From DASZTU01 sp035493835 (GTDB taxonomy: Bacteria > Pseudomonadota > Alphaproteobacteria > Rhizobiales > Devosiaceae), in NCBI GenBank assembly GCA_035493835.1, contig DATJHO010000109.1, positions 1 to 24,396 on the forward strand: a stretch of 24,396 bases of DNA, written 5' to 3'. The notes beneath the pieces are model-generated. The model saw nothing but the letters and a program-made list of their open reading frames with translations, did not search any database and was not told the DNA's origin. Each line of letters starts with the position of its first letter. Position 1 is the stretch's first letter. Shown one piece after another: positions 7,735-15,053 of this stretch. Made by a program: the position numbers and the translations under genes.

Positions 7735-9612
7735 ATGAAATTTGCCGAAAAGCTCGACCGAATGATGGAGGGCTGGATCGATCCGTTCCAGTCCAGACAG
7801 GAGACAAACCCGCCCGGCAAGGCGATTCCGTTCTTCCTCTATTTCATCATGCAATCCAGGCTGCCATTCGTGGCGTTACTGGTCCTGGGCGGTCTTGTCG
7901 CCTTGGTTGAGGCGGCGCTGTTCTACTATGTGGGGCGGCTGGTCGATATTCTGGATGCCTCGCACCAGGCAGCCGGTTGGAACGGGCTGATTGCCGCGCA
8001 CGGCCTTGAGCTCGCGACAATGCTGTTCGTGGTGCTGGTTGTCCGGTTCGTGATCACCTGGCTTTCGGCCGCGGTGGAAGAGCAGACCCTCAATATCGGC
8101 TTTTACAACCGCGTGCGCTGGCAATCCTATGCCTATGTCATGCGGCAGAGCCTCAGCTTTTTTCATAGCGATTTCGCCGGCTCGATCGCGAGCAAGGTTT
8201 GGCAGTCGGGCAATGCCGTCGGCGACTTCATGGTCGCCCTGCTGCAGGTCGTCTGGTTCATCGGCATTTATACCGCAACCACCTTCGCGCTCGTGGCGGC
8301 ACTGGATTGGCGGTTGGGCCTTGCAATCGTGATCTGGGTGATCGCGTTCGCCTTCATGGCCCGCCACTATGTGCCGCGCATGCGGCGCGCTTCGGCCGCC
8401 GCCGCCGAGAGTGTCTCGCAGCTCACCGGCCGCATCGTCGACAGCTACGCCAACATTCAGACGCTGAAGCTTTTCGGCACGGCCGAGACCGACGATGCCT
8501 TCGTGCGCGCCGGCTTCGACAACTACATCGAGGCGGTCCGCCGCCTGGCGCGCGTCCTGGTGGGCGTGCGCACGTCGATGGGCATGCTCTCCGGCATCAT
8601 GATCGCCGGAATCGGTGCGCTCTGCGTCCACCTGTGGGTGGAAGGGATCATCACCGTGGGCGGCGTGGCGCTGACCATGGGGTTGATCCTCAGGCTCTAT
8701 AACCTCCTCGGCCGCATGATGAACCAGCTCAACGGCCTGATGCGGAATTTCGGCGTGGGGCAGAATTCGGCCGAGCTGGTCGGCAAGCCGCTGACGCTGC
8801 TGGACGCGCCAGACGCCCAGCCGCTGGTCGTGAATAACGCGGCGATCCGCTTCGATCATGTCAGCTTCCACTATGGCCGGCCGGGCGGCATCATCGAAGA
8901 CCTCTTCCTCGACCTGAAGCCGGGCGAGCGGGTCGGCATCGTCGGCCGTTCCGGCGCCGGCAAATCGACCCTCGTCAACCTGCTGCTGCGCTTTTATGAT
9001 CTCCAGTCCGGCACCATCACCATCGACGGACAGGATATCTCCAAGGTTACGCAGGAATCACTGCGCGCCAATATCGGTGTCGTGACGCAGGATACAGCGC
9101 TGCTTCACCGCTCCATCCGCGCCAATCTTGCCTATGGCCGCCCCGAGGCCACCGACGACGAAATCATCGCGGCCGCCTCTCTCGCGGAAGCCGACGAGTT
9201 CATCGAAACCCTCGTCGACCAGACCGGCCGCACGGCTTACGAAGCTTTTGTCGGGGAGCGCGGGGTGAAGCTTTCGGGCGGACAGCGCCAGCGCGTCGCC
9301 ATCGCGCGCGTGGTGCTCAAAAACGCGCCGATCCTGGTTCTGGACGAGGCGACCTCCGCGCTCGACAGCGAGGTGGAGGCAGCCATCCAGGAGCAGTTCA
9401 TCCAGCTGATGGATGGCAAAACTGTTATCGCGATTGCACATCGTCTCTCTACGATCGCCGCCATGGATCGTCTCGTCGTCCTCGATCGCGGAAAGATCGT
9501 GGAGCAGGGAACGCATGCCGAGCTTCTGGCGCTTAGCGGCCACTATGCCCGGCTCTGGGAAAGGCAATCAGGCGGCTTCCTCGACGCTGAGGCGGAGGTA
9601 GCGGCCCAGTGA
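7735..9612 (+). CDS. ABC exporter half-transporter (fused permease-ATPase), second of a tandem pair
   Basis: This 625-residue protein has the same plan as its upstream neighbour: a six-segment exporter membrane domain, then an ATPase with GRSGAGKST, TQDTALLHRS around the Q-loop, VKLSGGQRQR, ILVLDEATSALDSE and IAHRLST. The two ATPase domains are nearly identical in these blocks while the membrane domains differ widely, which fits ancient duplication and possibly a heterodimer with two substrate-binding halves. The frame is open 192 bp further upstream, but I chose the ATG at 7735. It gives an N-terminus (MKFAEKLDRMMEGWIDPF) that lines up with the first exporter, and the extension has no family resemblance. 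Two bases (AG) plus the overlapping GAGG signal separate it from the ClC gene region, so those two genes are probably co-transcribed. Substrate unknown. Confidence 0.92.
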   Translation: MKFAEKLDRMMEGWIDPFQSRQETNPPGKAIPFFLYFIMQSRLPFVALLVLGGLVALVEAALFYYVGRLVDILDASHQAAGWNGLIAAHGLELATMLFVVLVVRFVITWLSAAVEEQTLNIGFYNRVRWQSYAYVMRQSLSFFHSDFAGSIASKVWQSGNAVGDFMVALLQVVWFIGIYTATTFALVAALDWRLGLAIVIWVIAFAFMARHYVPRMRRASAAAAESVSQLTGRIVDSYANIQTLKLFGTAETDDAFVRAGFDNYIEAVRRLARVLVGVRTSMGMLSGIMIAGIGALCVHLWVEGIITVGGVALTMGLILRLYNLLGRMMNQLNGLMRNFGVGQNSAELVGKPLTLLDAPDAQPLVVNNAAIRFDHVSFHYGRPGGIIEDLFLDLKPGERVGIVGRSGAGKSTLVNLLLRFYDLQSGTITIDGQDISKVTQESLRANIGVVTQDTALLHRSIRANLAYGRPEATDDEIIAAASLAEADEFIETLVDQTGRTAYEAFVGERGVKLSGGQRQRVAIARVVLKNAPILVLDEATSALDSEVEAAIQEQFIQLMDGKTVIAIAHRLSTIAAMDRLVVLDRGKIVEQGTHAELLALSGHYARLWERQSGGFLDAEAEVAAQ

Positions 9613-9622
9613 GGTATTGGAC

Positions 9623-11413
9623 GTGGCGAGTATAGGAGAGGCCACCGGCAAGGTTGCATCGGCATTGCCGCGTTCGCTTGCAGGCACCGACAATTTCCGC
9701 GGTCTCTACATGCTCGTGCTGGCGACCGCGGTGGGGATCGTCTCCGGCGTCTCGACCACCGCGCTCGGCTGGTTGGTGCGCGAACTCCATGTCTGGCTAT
9801 TCCGGCTGCCCGAAGGCGATCTGCTGAGCGCCCAATACATGCTCAACCCCAAGACGCTGGCGCTGCTCCCGTGCCTGGGCGGGGCGCTGATGGGGCTCAG
9901 CATCATCCTCGCGCGACGGTTCCGCACGCGTCCTCCGGTAGATCCGATCGAGGCCAACGCGGTGCATGGTGGCCGGATGTCGTTCCGGGAGAGCATGATC
10001 GTTACCGCGCAGACGGTGATTTCTTCCGCGTTCGGCGCGTCCGTGGGCCTTGAGGCCGGCTACACCCAGTTCGCATCAAGCATTGCGTCCAACCTCGCAG
10101 GCCGGTTCAAGCTTCGGCGCAACGAGGTGAGAATGCTGGTCGGCTGCGGGGCGGCCGGGGCGATTGCGGCCGCGTTCAACGCACCGCTAACCGGGGCCTT
10201 TTATGGCTTCGAGATCATCATCGGCATCTACTCGGCTTCGCTGCTGCCGCCGGTGATCCTTTCGGCGCTCGCGGCAAGCCTCACTGCCTCGCGCTTCAGC
10301 GCGCCCGAGCCCGCGCTTGATTTCGGGCACCTTTCGGCACTGCGCATTGCCGAAGTGGTGCCGTTCCTGGCCCTCGGCTTCATCGGCGGCGCCGTCGCGA
10401 TTGCCATCATGTACCTGGTGTCGCTGCTCGAAAGCGGTTTTACCAAAGTCAAATGCCCACCCTTCTTCCGTCCGGCGATTGGCGGGCTCGCGATGGGCGG
10501 GATCGCACTCGTGAGCCCGCAGGTGATGTCCTCCGGTCACGGCGCGCTGCACCTCCAGCTGACCAATGACGTGACCATTCAGGCCGTGGCGGCGCTGTTT
10601 CTGTTGAAGGCGATTGCGTCCATCGTCTCCCTCGGCTCGGGCTTTCGCGGCGGGCTATTCTTCGCGTCGCTGCTGCTGGGGGCGCTTCTCGGCAAACTGT
10701 TCACGTTCGCGCTGATCGCAACCGGGCTCGCGCCGGACCTGCCGCCGCAGCTGGGACCGCTGGTGGGGATGGCCTCCCTGGCAGTGGGCGTGGTCGGCGG
10801 TCCGCTGACAATGACGTTCCTCGTGCTGGAGACCACCGGCGATCTCGCCATCAGCGCGGCGGTGCTCGCGGCCTCGGTCATGGCCTCATTCCTGGTGCGG
10901 GAAACCTTCGGCTATTCGTTTTCGACCTGGCGCCTGCACCTGAGGGGAGAAACGATCCGCGGGGCACACGATGTGGGCCGGCTGCGCAGCCTCACAGTGG
11001 GGCCGATGATGCGCGCCGACGTGCGCACGGTGCCCGAAACCATGCTCGTTGCCGCGTTCTGCGAAAAATACCCACTCGGTTCGACCGAGCGGGTGATCGC
11101 GGTCGACAGCAATAATCGCTATGCCGGCATTGTCGTGGTCGCCGATGCGCACCACGCTTTCGCGGAGCTCTCGGGCGAGCAGCCCGTGATCCTGAGCGGG
11201 CTGTTGCAGACGCGCGATTTCGTGCTGCTGCCCTCGATGACCGCCCAGACGGCGGCCGATCTTTTCGCCAAGTCGGGCTCGGAAGAGCTGGCCGTGCTCG
11301 ATTCGCTCGAGCGCCGCCGGGTGGTTGGGCTCCTGACCGAGGCGCACCTGTTGCGCCGCTATGCCGAAGAACTCGACAAGGGCTGGCGCGACCTCACCGG
11401 CGAGACATCGTGA
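9623..11413 (+). CDS. Divergent ClC-type chloride channel/transporter with C-terminal CBS-like region
   Basis: This 596-residue integral membrane protein shows the ClC fold signature GCGAAGAIAAAFNAPLTGAF (174-193) and the helix-N region GSGFRGGLFFASLLLGALLG (338-357). About 10 hydrophobic segments are followed by a soluble region (about 455-585) that looks like a pair of CBS domains. ClC proteins pass chloride, fluoride or nitrate, some in exchange for protons. Two pore motifs are atypical. The helix-D GSGIP is replaced by the region PPVDPIEAN (104-112), and helix-F GREGP reads GLEAG (142-146), keeping the gating-type Glu144. GTG 9623 is chosen because GAGG at 9611-9614 lies eight bases before it; a TTG at 9617 is too close to that signal. 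The start signal overlaps the stop of the second ABC exporter, suggesting translational coupling. Ion specificity is open. Confidence 0.88.
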   Translation: MASIGEATGKVASALPRSLAGTDNFRGLYMLVLATAVGIVSGVSTTALGWLVRELHVWLFRLPEGDLLSAQYMLNPKTLALLPCLGGALMGLSIILARRFRTRPPVDPIEANAVHGGRMSFRESMIVTAQTVISSAFGASVGLEAGYTQFASSIASNLAGRFKLRRNEVRMLVGCGAAGAIAAAFNAPLTGAFYGFEIIIGIYSASLLPPVILSALAASLTASRFSAPEPALDFGHLSALRIAEVVPFLALGFIGGAVAIAIMYLVSLLESGFTKVKCPPFFRPAIGGLAMGGIALVSPQVMSSGHGALHLQLTNDVTIQAVAALFLLKAIASIVSLGSGFRGGLFFASLLLGALLGKLFTFALIATGLAPDLPPQLGPLVGMASLAVGVVGGPLTMTFLVLETTGDLAISAAVLAASVMASFLVRETFGYSFSTWRLHLRGETIRGAHDVGRLRSLTVGPMMRADVRTVPETMLVAAFCEKYPLGSTERVIAVDSNNRYAGIVVVADAHHAFAELSGEQPVILSGLLQTRDFVLLPSMTAQTAADLFAKSGSEELAVLDSLERRRVVGLLTEAHLLRRYAEELDKGWRDLTGETS

Positions 11414-11450
11414 ACCTCGCTCGCCGATGAGGCGGCGCCCTGGCGGCAGG

Positions 11451-11768
11451 CTACATGACGGCGAAAGTCTCGCCGACCTCGACGCTGCCACCGGACGCCA
11501 GGATCGGGCAGGATTGAGCCATTTTCACCGCCGCATCCAGGCTAGGCGCCTCGACGATGCTGTAGCCGGTAACGAGATTGGCGCCGCCGCCCTCGCTGAC
11601 CGTGCCGTCCTTGGCCACGGTCTTGGCCGAGCCGATCGGATTGCCGCCGTCGACCAGGGCCGCGCCCAAACCGCCCATCCATTTCACCCAGGCGGCCATC
11701 ACCTTCTGGCCCTCTTCGGGCGTCTCCGGCGTGGCGCCGCCATGGTAGGCGAACAAGTACTTGGTCAT
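11451..11768 (-). CDS. YCII-related domain protein
   Basis: This 105-residue cytosolic protein begins MTKYLFAYHGG and carries GYSIVEAPSLDAAVKMAQSC, the ferredoxin-like fold typical of the YCII/DGPF family. Members often accompany SRPBCC proteins, ArsR regulators or ECF sigma factors, but the chemistry is generally not known. A strong ribosome site, AAGGAGGG, lies nine bases before the ATG. It follows the ArsR-SRPBCC gene after 44 bp on the same strand, so the two likely form one operon. It is convergent with the ClC gene, 37 bp apart, with no obvious terminator between them. Confidence 0.85.
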   Translation of the reverse strand: MTKYLFAYHGGATPETPEEGQKVMAAWVKWMGGLGAALVDGGNPIGSAKTVAKDGTVSEGGGANLVTGYSIVEAPSLDAAVKMAQSCPILASGGSVEVGETFAVM

Positions 11769-11812
11769 TTTCGTTTTCCCTCCTTGTTATCTGGTAAAAC
11801 CCTGGGGCCCGC

Positions 11813-12559
11813 CTAGTCGTCGGCGGGCATCGGCACGTTGAGCGGCTTGCCGGTCTCCAGATAAGTCTTGAGCCCGGCAAAGATCAACTGCCAACCCTGG
11901 ACGGCCCCGCCGGCCTTTTCGATCTCGTAGTGGGTGAGGGTGAGTTTTACCACTTCGCCCATCGGCTCGATTTCGTAGACAACCCGGGTCGTGGCCGTCT
12001 CGCCCCAGGCGGGAATGAAAGTCGTTTCGAGCCGCTTTTCCGGCACGATGTCCAGGACTTCGCCGTCGAGCATGGTGTTGCCGTTGGGGCCGCGATAGCG
12101 GAAGGGACTGCCCTTTTGCAGGGGGCTCTCGACCCGCGTGCCGAAATAGTACAGCTGCGTCTTGTCGGGATTGACCATCGCGTCCCAAAGCTCCTTGGGC
12201 GTGGTCCGGATGTAGGTTTCAAGTACGAAATCGGGTTTGTCGGCCATCGTTCGGGCTCCCTCTAGCGTGTTCTTCAGATCCAGCGCGAACCGCGCCAGCG
12301 GCTTTCCGTAAGGCGCCATCCAGCGGTCGACGACCTCCTGGATCGGCAGGGCGTTGAGGTAGTGGTGCTTGAACCGACCCGATTTGCGGGTGACCACCAG
12401 GTTTGCGTCTTCCAGCACCTTGAGGTGCTTCATCACCCCGAAGCGGGTCATTCCGAGCCCGCCTTCGAGTTCGGTCAGCGTCTGTCCCCCTTTGTCCCGC
12501 AAACTGTCGAGCAATGCCCGCCGCGTTGGGTCGCTGAGTGCCTTGAAGACCGCATCCAC
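11813..12559 (-). CDS. ArsR-family winged-helix regulator fused to an SRPBCC (AHSA1-like) domain
   Basis: The protein has 248 residues. Residues 1 to about 95 form an ArsR/SmtB winged helix (FKALSDPTRRALLDSLR, then TRFGVMKHLKVLEDANLVV). From about residue 105 an SRPBCC/AHSA1 ligand-binding domain follows (FVLETYIRTTPKELWDAM, later WQLIFAGLKTYLETG). The DNA-binding half has no cysteine metal site, so it more likely senses an organic ligand through the SRPBCC cavity than a metal. Such fusions occur widely in actinobacteria and rhizobia. The start is a GTG with no ribosome site. The promoter placement implies a leaderless mRNA and self-repression. An internal ATG at 12247, with a purine-rich AGAGGGAG before it, could yield the SRPBCC domain alone. 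The YCII gene follows. Confidence 0.9.
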   Translation of the reverse strand: MDAVFKALSDPTRRALLDSLRDKGGQTLTELEGGLGMTRFGVMKHLKVLEDANLVVTRKSGRFKHHYLNALPIQEVVDRWMAPYGKPLARFALDLKNTLEGARTMADKPDFVLETYIRTTPKELWDAMVNPDKTQLYYFGTRVESPLQKGSPFRYRGPNGNTMLDGEVLDIVPEKRLETTFIPAWGETATTRVVYEIEPMGEVVKLTLTHYEIEKAGGAVQGWQLIFAGLKTYLETGKPLNVPMPADD

Positions 12560-12566
12560 GGTTTGG

Positions 12567-12596
12567 ACAATAGGTGACTAAATGGTCACGTGTCAA
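12567..12596 (-). promoter_or_regulatory. Promoter of the ArsR-SRPBCC operon with operator in the spacer
   Basis: On the minus strand, a perfect -35 TTGACA (12596-12591) and a -10 TATTGT (12572-12567) are 18 bp apart. The spacer holds the dyad GTGAC-6-GTCAC (12574-12589). The predicted transcript start falls at about 12559, the first base of the GTG codon, implying a leaderless mRNA. A repressor bound to this dyad would block polymerase directly. Confidence 0.75.
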
Positions 12597-12689
12597 GTCT
12601 GGTTGAAATGGCAGGCGAAACACACCGTGTAACCAAGGCACCGCGAGATGCCTGCTTGAGGCAGTTACCGTCTGTGCCTATCAAGCTGC

Positions 12690-13280
12690 ATGGACAAGAA
12701 CTCGCCCCTCTGGCTTCCGAACCGCACCGCCAGGCTGCCCGATGACATCGCCTACCTGCGCGAAAAATATCCCCGAGAGACTTGGGACGAGCATCGCAAT
12801 TTCGGTGAGACCGCCCGGTTCTGGCTGCAGATGCACGACATGTTCCGCGAGCTTGGCGGCATGCTGAAAACGGCGACCGCCGGTTTCCGCGAAGGGCAGG
12901 CGGCCCCGGACCAGTTCCACCGCTTCTTCGCTCCCAGGCTCAACTATTTCCTGAGCCACCTTGAGGGGCACCACAGCATCGAGGATTATAGCTATTTTCC
13001 GCTGTTCCGCTCCAAGGACAAGCGCCTGATCGTTGGCTTCGATTTGCTCGAAAACGATCACGAGGTCATCCACGATCTGCTGCTTGCCTCCGCCGAGACG
13101 GGCCAAAAACTGGTCGAGGCGTTGCGTGCCGAGGACGACAGCTCGCGCTTTGCCGCCGATGCCTATTCCGACAATGCCGATCGCTTGCTCGACTGGCTGA
13201 TCCGCCACCTCGACGACGAGGAGGATCTGGTCGTGCCCTCGATCCTCGAGCACACGGAGAGCGCCCTTTTCGGCCGCTGA
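12690..13280 (+). CDS. Hemerythrin-like (HHE domain) protein
   Basis: This 196-residue soluble protein has the histidine and acidic pattern of a four-helix hemerythrin domain: His49 in LQMHDMF, His90, GHHSIED (94-99), DHEVIH (123-128) and RHLDDEED (172-179). These would hold a non-haem di-iron centre. Family members bind oxygen or nitric oxide, sense iron or oxygen, or handle oxidative stress; which role applies here cannot be read. The first 40 residues are an extra N-terminal segment with no signal peptide. The ATG has no strong ribosome site (AAGC only). The gene is divergent from the ArsR-SRPBCC gene across 130 bp and may share its control region. The DUF2188 gene follows 45 bp downstream and may be co-transcribed. 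Confidence 0.87.
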   Translation: MDKNSPLWLPNRTARLPDDIAYLREKYPRETWDEHRNFGETARFWLQMHDMFRELGGMLKTATAGFREGQAAPDQFHRFFAPRLNYFLSHLEGHHSIEDYSYFPLFRSKDKRLIVGFDLLENDHEVIHDLLLASAETGQKLVEALRAEDDSSRFAADAYSDNADRLLDWLIRHLDDEEDLVVPSILEHTESALFGR

Positions 13281-13325
13281 CTTCGAGGCGACGAAGGCGT
13301 AATGTCGCGGCAATAAGGAGGCGCC

Positions 13326-13568
13326 ATGTCGACCATCCACTACAAGATCGTGCAGCATGACGGCGGCTGGGCCTATCAGCTCGACGGCGTCTTTTCGGAG
13401 TCCTTCCGTACCCATCAGGAGGCGCTGCACGCCGCCCGCCGCGCCGCCCGCGAGCAGGAACGCCCCGACGAAACGCGCGCCATCCTCTGGGAAGACGCCG
13501 ACGGCAAGTGGCACGAGGAATTGGCCCGCGGCAACGACCGCCCGATTGCCGACGTCCAGGAAGGCTGA
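13326..13568 (+). CDS. DUF2188 domain protein
   Basis: This 80-residue protein has the compact pattern of DUF2188: HYKIVQHDGGWAYQLDG, then a helix HQEALHAARRAAREQ, then a closing strand AILWEDADGKWHEE. It is probably a small cytoplasmic alpha-beta protein; the molecular function is unknown. AAGGAGG lies six bases before the ATG, one of the best ribosome sites in the window, so high expression is plausible. It follows the hemerythrin-like gene closely. A palindromic repeat begins 14 bp after the stop. Confidence 0.85.
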   Translation: MSTIHYKIVQHDGGWAYQLDGVFSESFRTHQEALHAARRAAREQERPDETRAILWEDADGKWHEELARGNDRPIADVQEG

Positions 13569-13581
13569 AATTGTGCTCTCA

Positions 13582-13664
13582 ATTCCCGCCTTCGCCGGAA
13601 TGACCGGGGTTTAGGGAGCAGACCCGTGCCACTGACACGGTGTCATTCCCGCGAAGGCGGGAAT
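13582..13664. repeat. Inverted pair of ATTCCCGC-type palindromes (REP-like)
   Basis: Two 23-bp units (13582-13604 and 13642-13664) are inverted copies of each other with one mismatch, and each unit is itself a palindrome of the ATTCCCGC...GCGGGAAT type. A small stem, CCGTG/CACGG, lies between them. The pair sits in the convergent gap of the DUF2188 and MFS genes, a position where REP elements often shield 3' ends. Similar units are widespread in proteobacteria. Confidence 0.85.
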
Positions 13665-13672
13665 CTCTGTTG

Positions 13673-13689
13673 ATCCAGCATAGCTGGAT
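13673..13689. other. Small perfect hairpin before the MFS stop
   Basis: ATCCAGC (13673-13679) pairs perfectly with GCTGGAT (13683-13689) around a 3-nt loop, six bases before the end of the minus-strand MFS gene. It could fold in either transcript. No clean T-run follows, so terminator function is doubtful. Confidence 0.4.
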
Positions 13690-13695
13690 TATGCT

Positions 13696-14985
13696 TTATG
13701 CGGGCTGAGTTGCAGGCATCTCGGGGTCGCGAGCCTTGCGGTTGATCATCATTGCGAGCGCCGCCGCAAGGATCCCCGTCAGGCCGGCAACGAAGAAGGC
13801 GGTGGCATAATCGCCCTGCACCTGCCGCATGTAGCCGGCGAGGAACGCGGCAGCCGCGCCGCCCGCCTGGTGCCCGGCCAAAACCCAGCCGAAGACGATG
13901 GGGCCGGTGCGGTCGCCAAAAGCTTCATTGCTGAGCTTCAGCGTCGGGGGCACGGTTGCGATCCAGTCGAGGCCGTAAAGCACCGCGAACGCCGACAGGG
14001 TCCAGCCGGAAAAGCCGGAATAGGGCAAATAGAGCAGCGATAGCCCGCGGAAGCCGTAATAGACCAGCAGCAGCTTACGTGGATCAATGCGGTCCGTCAG
14101 CCAGCCCGAGAACGTGGTGCCGATGAGATCGAAGACGCCCATCGTCGCCAGGAGCCCCGCAGCCGCGACTTCCGGAATGCCATGGTCGCCGCAATAGGCG
14201 ATGAGGTGGGTGCCTACGAGACCGTTGGTGGTGAAGCCGCAGATGAAGAAGGTCGCGAACAGCAGCCAGAACGTCCGCGTCCCGGCGGCGCTGGCGAGAA
14301 CGCCGAAAGTCTCGGCAATGAACCCTTTCCCGGCCGCTCGTGCCGGGGGCACCACCTCGTCAGGGCTTGCGCCGAAGCGCGTCAGCCCGATCGAACTCGG
14401 CCGCTCCGGCACCAGGAAATAGATGGTGGGGATCAGCAGCGCCGAGGCGACGGCAATTGCGATCACAACCGCCCGCCAGCTGCCGCTTTCGGAAAGCGCT
14501 GCCATGGCTGGCAGGAAGAGCAGGGTGCCGGTCGCGGTGGAAGCCGACATCAGCCCCATGACGAGGCCGCGATTGGTCGAAAACCAGCGATTGGCAATGG
14601 TCGCGCCGAGCACCGCCGCCACAGATCCCGAGCCTAGGCCCGAGAGCACCCCCCAGGTCAGCATCAGGTGCCAGGGCTGGGTCATCAGCAGGCTGCTCCC
14701 GGTCGAGAGCGCCATCAGCGCCAACGCTGCCATCACCGTGCGCCTGAGCCCGATCCGCTCCATCAGCGCGGCCGCGAATGGGCCGGTCAGCCCATAGATC
14801 AGGATACCGATCGCGGCCGAGAGCGAAACCGTGTCGCGGCTCCAGCCGAATGCCTCCTGCAGTGGATTGAGCAGCACGCCGGGAGCGGCACGCAACGCCG
14901 AGGAAATCAGCAGGCAGAGGAAGATCACCGCCACGACCACGAAGGCGTAGCGCTGGCCAAACGGACGAGGGCGGGGTATTGTCAT
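13696..14985 (-). CDS. Major facilitator superfamily transporter, 12-segment type
   Basis: The 429-residue protein has about twelve hydrophobic segments. Loop 2-3 carries ALMERIGLRRTVM, and the equivalent second-half loop carries GWLTDRIDPRKLLLVYY, the duplicated MFS signature. NRWFSTNRGLVMGLMSAS and SWRAVVIAIAVASALL resemble monocarboxylate/OFA-type MFS proteins seen in rhizobia. The direction and substrate are not known; export of, or uptake of, a small organic acid are both possible. It is divergent from a TetR regulator across 68 bp with two inverted operator-like sites, so it is almost certainly that regulator's target. A minus-strand TTGACA (15045-15040) and a weak TAGCTT (15021-15016) bracket one of the sites. 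Confidence 0.9.
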   Translation of the reverse strand: MTIPRPRPFGQRYAFVVVAVIFLCLLISSALRAAPGVLLNPLQEAFGWSRDTVSLSAAIGILIYGLTGPFAAALMERIGLRRTVMAALALMALSTGSSLLMTQPWHLMLTWGVLSGLGSGSVAAVLGATIANRWFSTNRGLVMGLMSASTATGTLLFLPAMAALSESGSWRAVVIAIAVASALLIPTIYFLVPERPSSIGLTRFGASPDEVVPPARAAGKGFIAETFGVLASAAGTRTFWLLFATFFICGFTTNGLVGTHLIAYCGDHGIPEVAAAGLLATMGVFDLIGTTFSGWLTDRIDPRKLLLVYYGFRGLSLLYLPYSGFSGWTLSAFAVLYGLDWIATVPPTLKLSNEAFGDRTGPIVFGWVLAGHQAGGAAAAFLAGYMRQVQGDYATAFFVAGLTGILAAALAMMINRKARDPEMPATQPA

Positions 14986-15045
14986 GTAACTGACCGGTAC
15001 GTAAAATGGTGTTACAAGCTACGTACCGATCGGTAACATTGTCAA
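14979..15045. promoter_or_regulatory. Divergent MFS/TetR control region with two inverted operators
   Basis: Site one, TGACCGGTACGTA (14991-15003), lies between a plus-strand -35 TTGTCA (14979-14984) and -10 TAAAAT (15002-15007), spaced 17 bp, which should drive the TetR gene. Site two contains the perfect 12-bp palindrome TACCGATCGGTA (15024-15035). It lies between a minus-strand -35 TTGACA (15040-15045) and a weak -10 TAGCTT (15016-15021). The two sites are inverted near-copies (14 of 17 positions). Confidence 0.8.
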
Positions 15046-15053
15046 GGCATAGA

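Noticed and set aside
12681..13514. 277-codon minus-strand frame opposite the hemerythrin and DUF2188 genes
   Set aside because: The plus-strand genes have clear metal-binding or family motifs and, for DUF2188, a strong ribosome site. The minus frame has neither.
11451..13568. ArsR-SRPBCC, YCII, hemerythrin and DUF2188 genes considered as a single new stress island
   Set aside because: Only adjacency supports it. The genes lie on opposite strands, no shared operator is visible for the hemerythrin gene, and there is no base-composition change or mobile-element border.
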